Source: Pseudorhizobium endolithicum
GTDB taxonomy: Bacteria; Pseudomonadota; Alphaproteobacteria; Rhizobiales; Rhizobiaceae
Direction of reading: 5' to 3'
Assembly: GCF_902153245.2 (NCBI RefSeq)
Contig: NZ_CABFWF030000001.1
Span: 186,001 to 250,000, forward strand
DNA: 64,000 nt
Shown here: positions 63,365-64,000 of the stretch, piece after piece
How positions within the stretch are numbered: the stretch's first letter is position 1
How the letters are laid out: every line of letters starts with the position of its first letter
Position numbers and translations under genes: made by a program
The notes under the pieces: model-generated
Database searches by the model: none
Told to the model about the DNA's origin: nothing
Seen by the model: only the letters and a program-made list of their open reading frames with translations

Positions 63365-64000
63365 GATTGCGCTCCCGCCTTCTTGAGTGCCTTGGTCCGC
63401 GCCTCGAGCGCTTCCTTGCGCCGCTCCATCGCCCCCTGAGACAATTGGACGGTGGTGCGATCGTCCAGCCGAAGATCGACGGCGGCGATGTCGCGCTCCA
63501 GTATCCCCTGCTCCGCATCGAGCCGCGACAGGACGGCGAGCGCCTTCTGCACGCCCTGCTCGGGCAGCTTCAACACGATGCCGTTGTCCAGGTGCAGATC
63601 CCACCGGCGGCCGGCGACGCGCACATAGGCCCTCACGCGGCTCTTCAGTTCCGGCCAGCCGGCCAGTTCCTGCTCGAAAGCCGCCGCCTTCGTCTCGGCC
63701 TCGCGCCCGACGAACAGGGGCAGCGTGGCAAACTTGCCGTCGCGGAGCGGCCCGATGATGTTGCCGTTCCGCTCGATCAGGGAAAGTTCCGAGCCGTGCT
63801 GCCATATCCCGAAGGCCTGACGCTCCTTCAGCATCACCTCGATGGTCTTCGGATAGACCTTTCGGACTTCCGCGTATTCGACCCAGGGCAGTTCCGAAAG
63901 CTTCCTGCGGGCGGCCTCAATATCGAGTGCGACAAGCGACGTGGTGCCGTCGAGGCCGAGAAGCTGAAGGATATCGATCTCGGAAGTCTGATCATTGCCC
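63361..64000 (-). CDS. ftsQ: Cell-division protein FtsQ, C-terminal part (runs off the right edge)
   Basis: The last 212 codons of ftsQ are visible; the 5' end (cytoplasmic tail and membrane helix) lies beyond position 64000. The first visible part, near TSEIDILQLLGLDGTTSLVALDIEAARRKLSELPWVEYAEVRKVYPKTIEV (cited by position), is the POTRA domain. FtsQ beta domain follows, with GREAETKAAAFEQELAGWP and LHLDNGIVLKLPEQG. FtsQ binds FtsB/FtsL in the divisome. It overlaps ftsA by 4 nt. Confidence 0.93.
   Translation of the reverse strand, partial: GNDQTSEIDILQLLGLDGTTSLVALDIEAARRKLSELPWVEYAEVRKVYPKTIEVMLKERQAFGIWQHGSELSLIERNGNIIGPLRDGKFATLPLFVGREAETKAAAFEQELAGWPELKSRVRAYVRVAGRRWDLHLDNGIVLKLPEQGVQKALAVLSRLDAEQGILERDIAAVDLRLDDRTTVQLSQGAMERRKEALEARTKALKKAGAQS

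Overview
The window is a compact, high-GC chromosomal segment from an alphaproteobacterium, most likely a member of the Rhizobiaceae (Sinorhizobium/Ensifer, Shinella or a close relative). The reasons are: a circularly permuted two-piece tmRNA gene whose tag reads ANDNYAEARLAA; an ftsQ-ftsA-ftsZ-lpxC-bamD-recN-ligA order; a Do-protease/hflC/hflK/folA/thyA block; an FtsZ with a very long Pro/Ala/Gln-rich linker; and a Sinorhizobium-type intergenic palindrome (ATTCCTGTG...CACAGGAAT). No phage, integrase, transposase, CRISPR array, rRNA or tRNA gene was recognised.

Layout. 1-3.3 kb: partial TetR regulator, Lrp/AsnC regulator divergent from an aspartate-racemase-family enzyme, a MarR-GNAT fusion behind a palindromic site, and pdxJ. 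3.4-7.9 kb: a small RecD-like helicase, a cobalt-type nitrile hydratase operon (alpha, beta, accessory protein) preceded by a LysE-type exporter, and an aldo/keto reductase. 7.9-10.5 kb: the acetolactate synthase operon ilvI-ilvH with a complete attenuator (leader peptide MTISNVLIVVGRRMGRMV, hairpins, intrinsic terminator). 10.6-15 kb: HerA-like ATPase, miaA, serB and a GNAT acetyltransferase. 15-20.5 kb: envelope protein quality control (DegP/Do, HflC, HflK), then folA and thyA (thymidylate/folate cycle). 20.6-22.1 kb: ssrA (tmRNA) followed by sspB, whose product delivers ssrA-tagged proteins to ClpXP, and two small proteins. 22.1-32.2 kb: a 1240-residue AsmA-like protein, a D-lactate-dehydrogenase-like flavoprotein, a repeat-bearing intergenic region, and an RND efflux pump (permease and adaptor).

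32.4-46.5 kb is an accessory-flavoured stretch: UvrD/PcrA helicase, a ParDE-type toxin-antitoxin pair, an NTF2-like protein divergent from an MmyB-type regulator with a monooxygenase, an HxlR regulator divergent from a short-chain dehydrogenase, an M20 amidohydrolase, a DUF2778 L,D-transpeptidase-like protein, a YeeE/YedE sulfur transporter, nicotinamidase, an AzlCD exporter and an aminopeptidase P. 46.7-53.4 kb: a DUF1127-like small protein, prmA, a Sco protein with an unusually small partner membrane protein (48747-48905), CheW, an FAD dehydrogenase, CreA, a DnaQ-like exonuclease and a Phd/VapC pair. 53.4-64 kb: ligA, a DUF6886-like protein, recN, bamD, lpxC, ftsZ, ftsA and the 3' part of ftsQ, i.e. 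division, outer-membrane biogenesis and DNA repair, all on the minus strand.

Gene packing is tight: several operons use 4-nt ATGA overlaps (nitrile hydratase alpha/beta, hflK/hflC, thyA/folA, RND adaptor/permease, ftsQ/ftsA). Many convergent genes end within a few bases of each other or share stop-codon bases. The strongest candidates for follow-up are the ilv attenuator with a possibly leaderless leader peptide, the ssrA-sspB neighbourhood, the His-rich cobalt nitrile hydratase next to an exporter, the HerA-like ATPase lacking a visible NurA partner, and the short regulatory palindromes.
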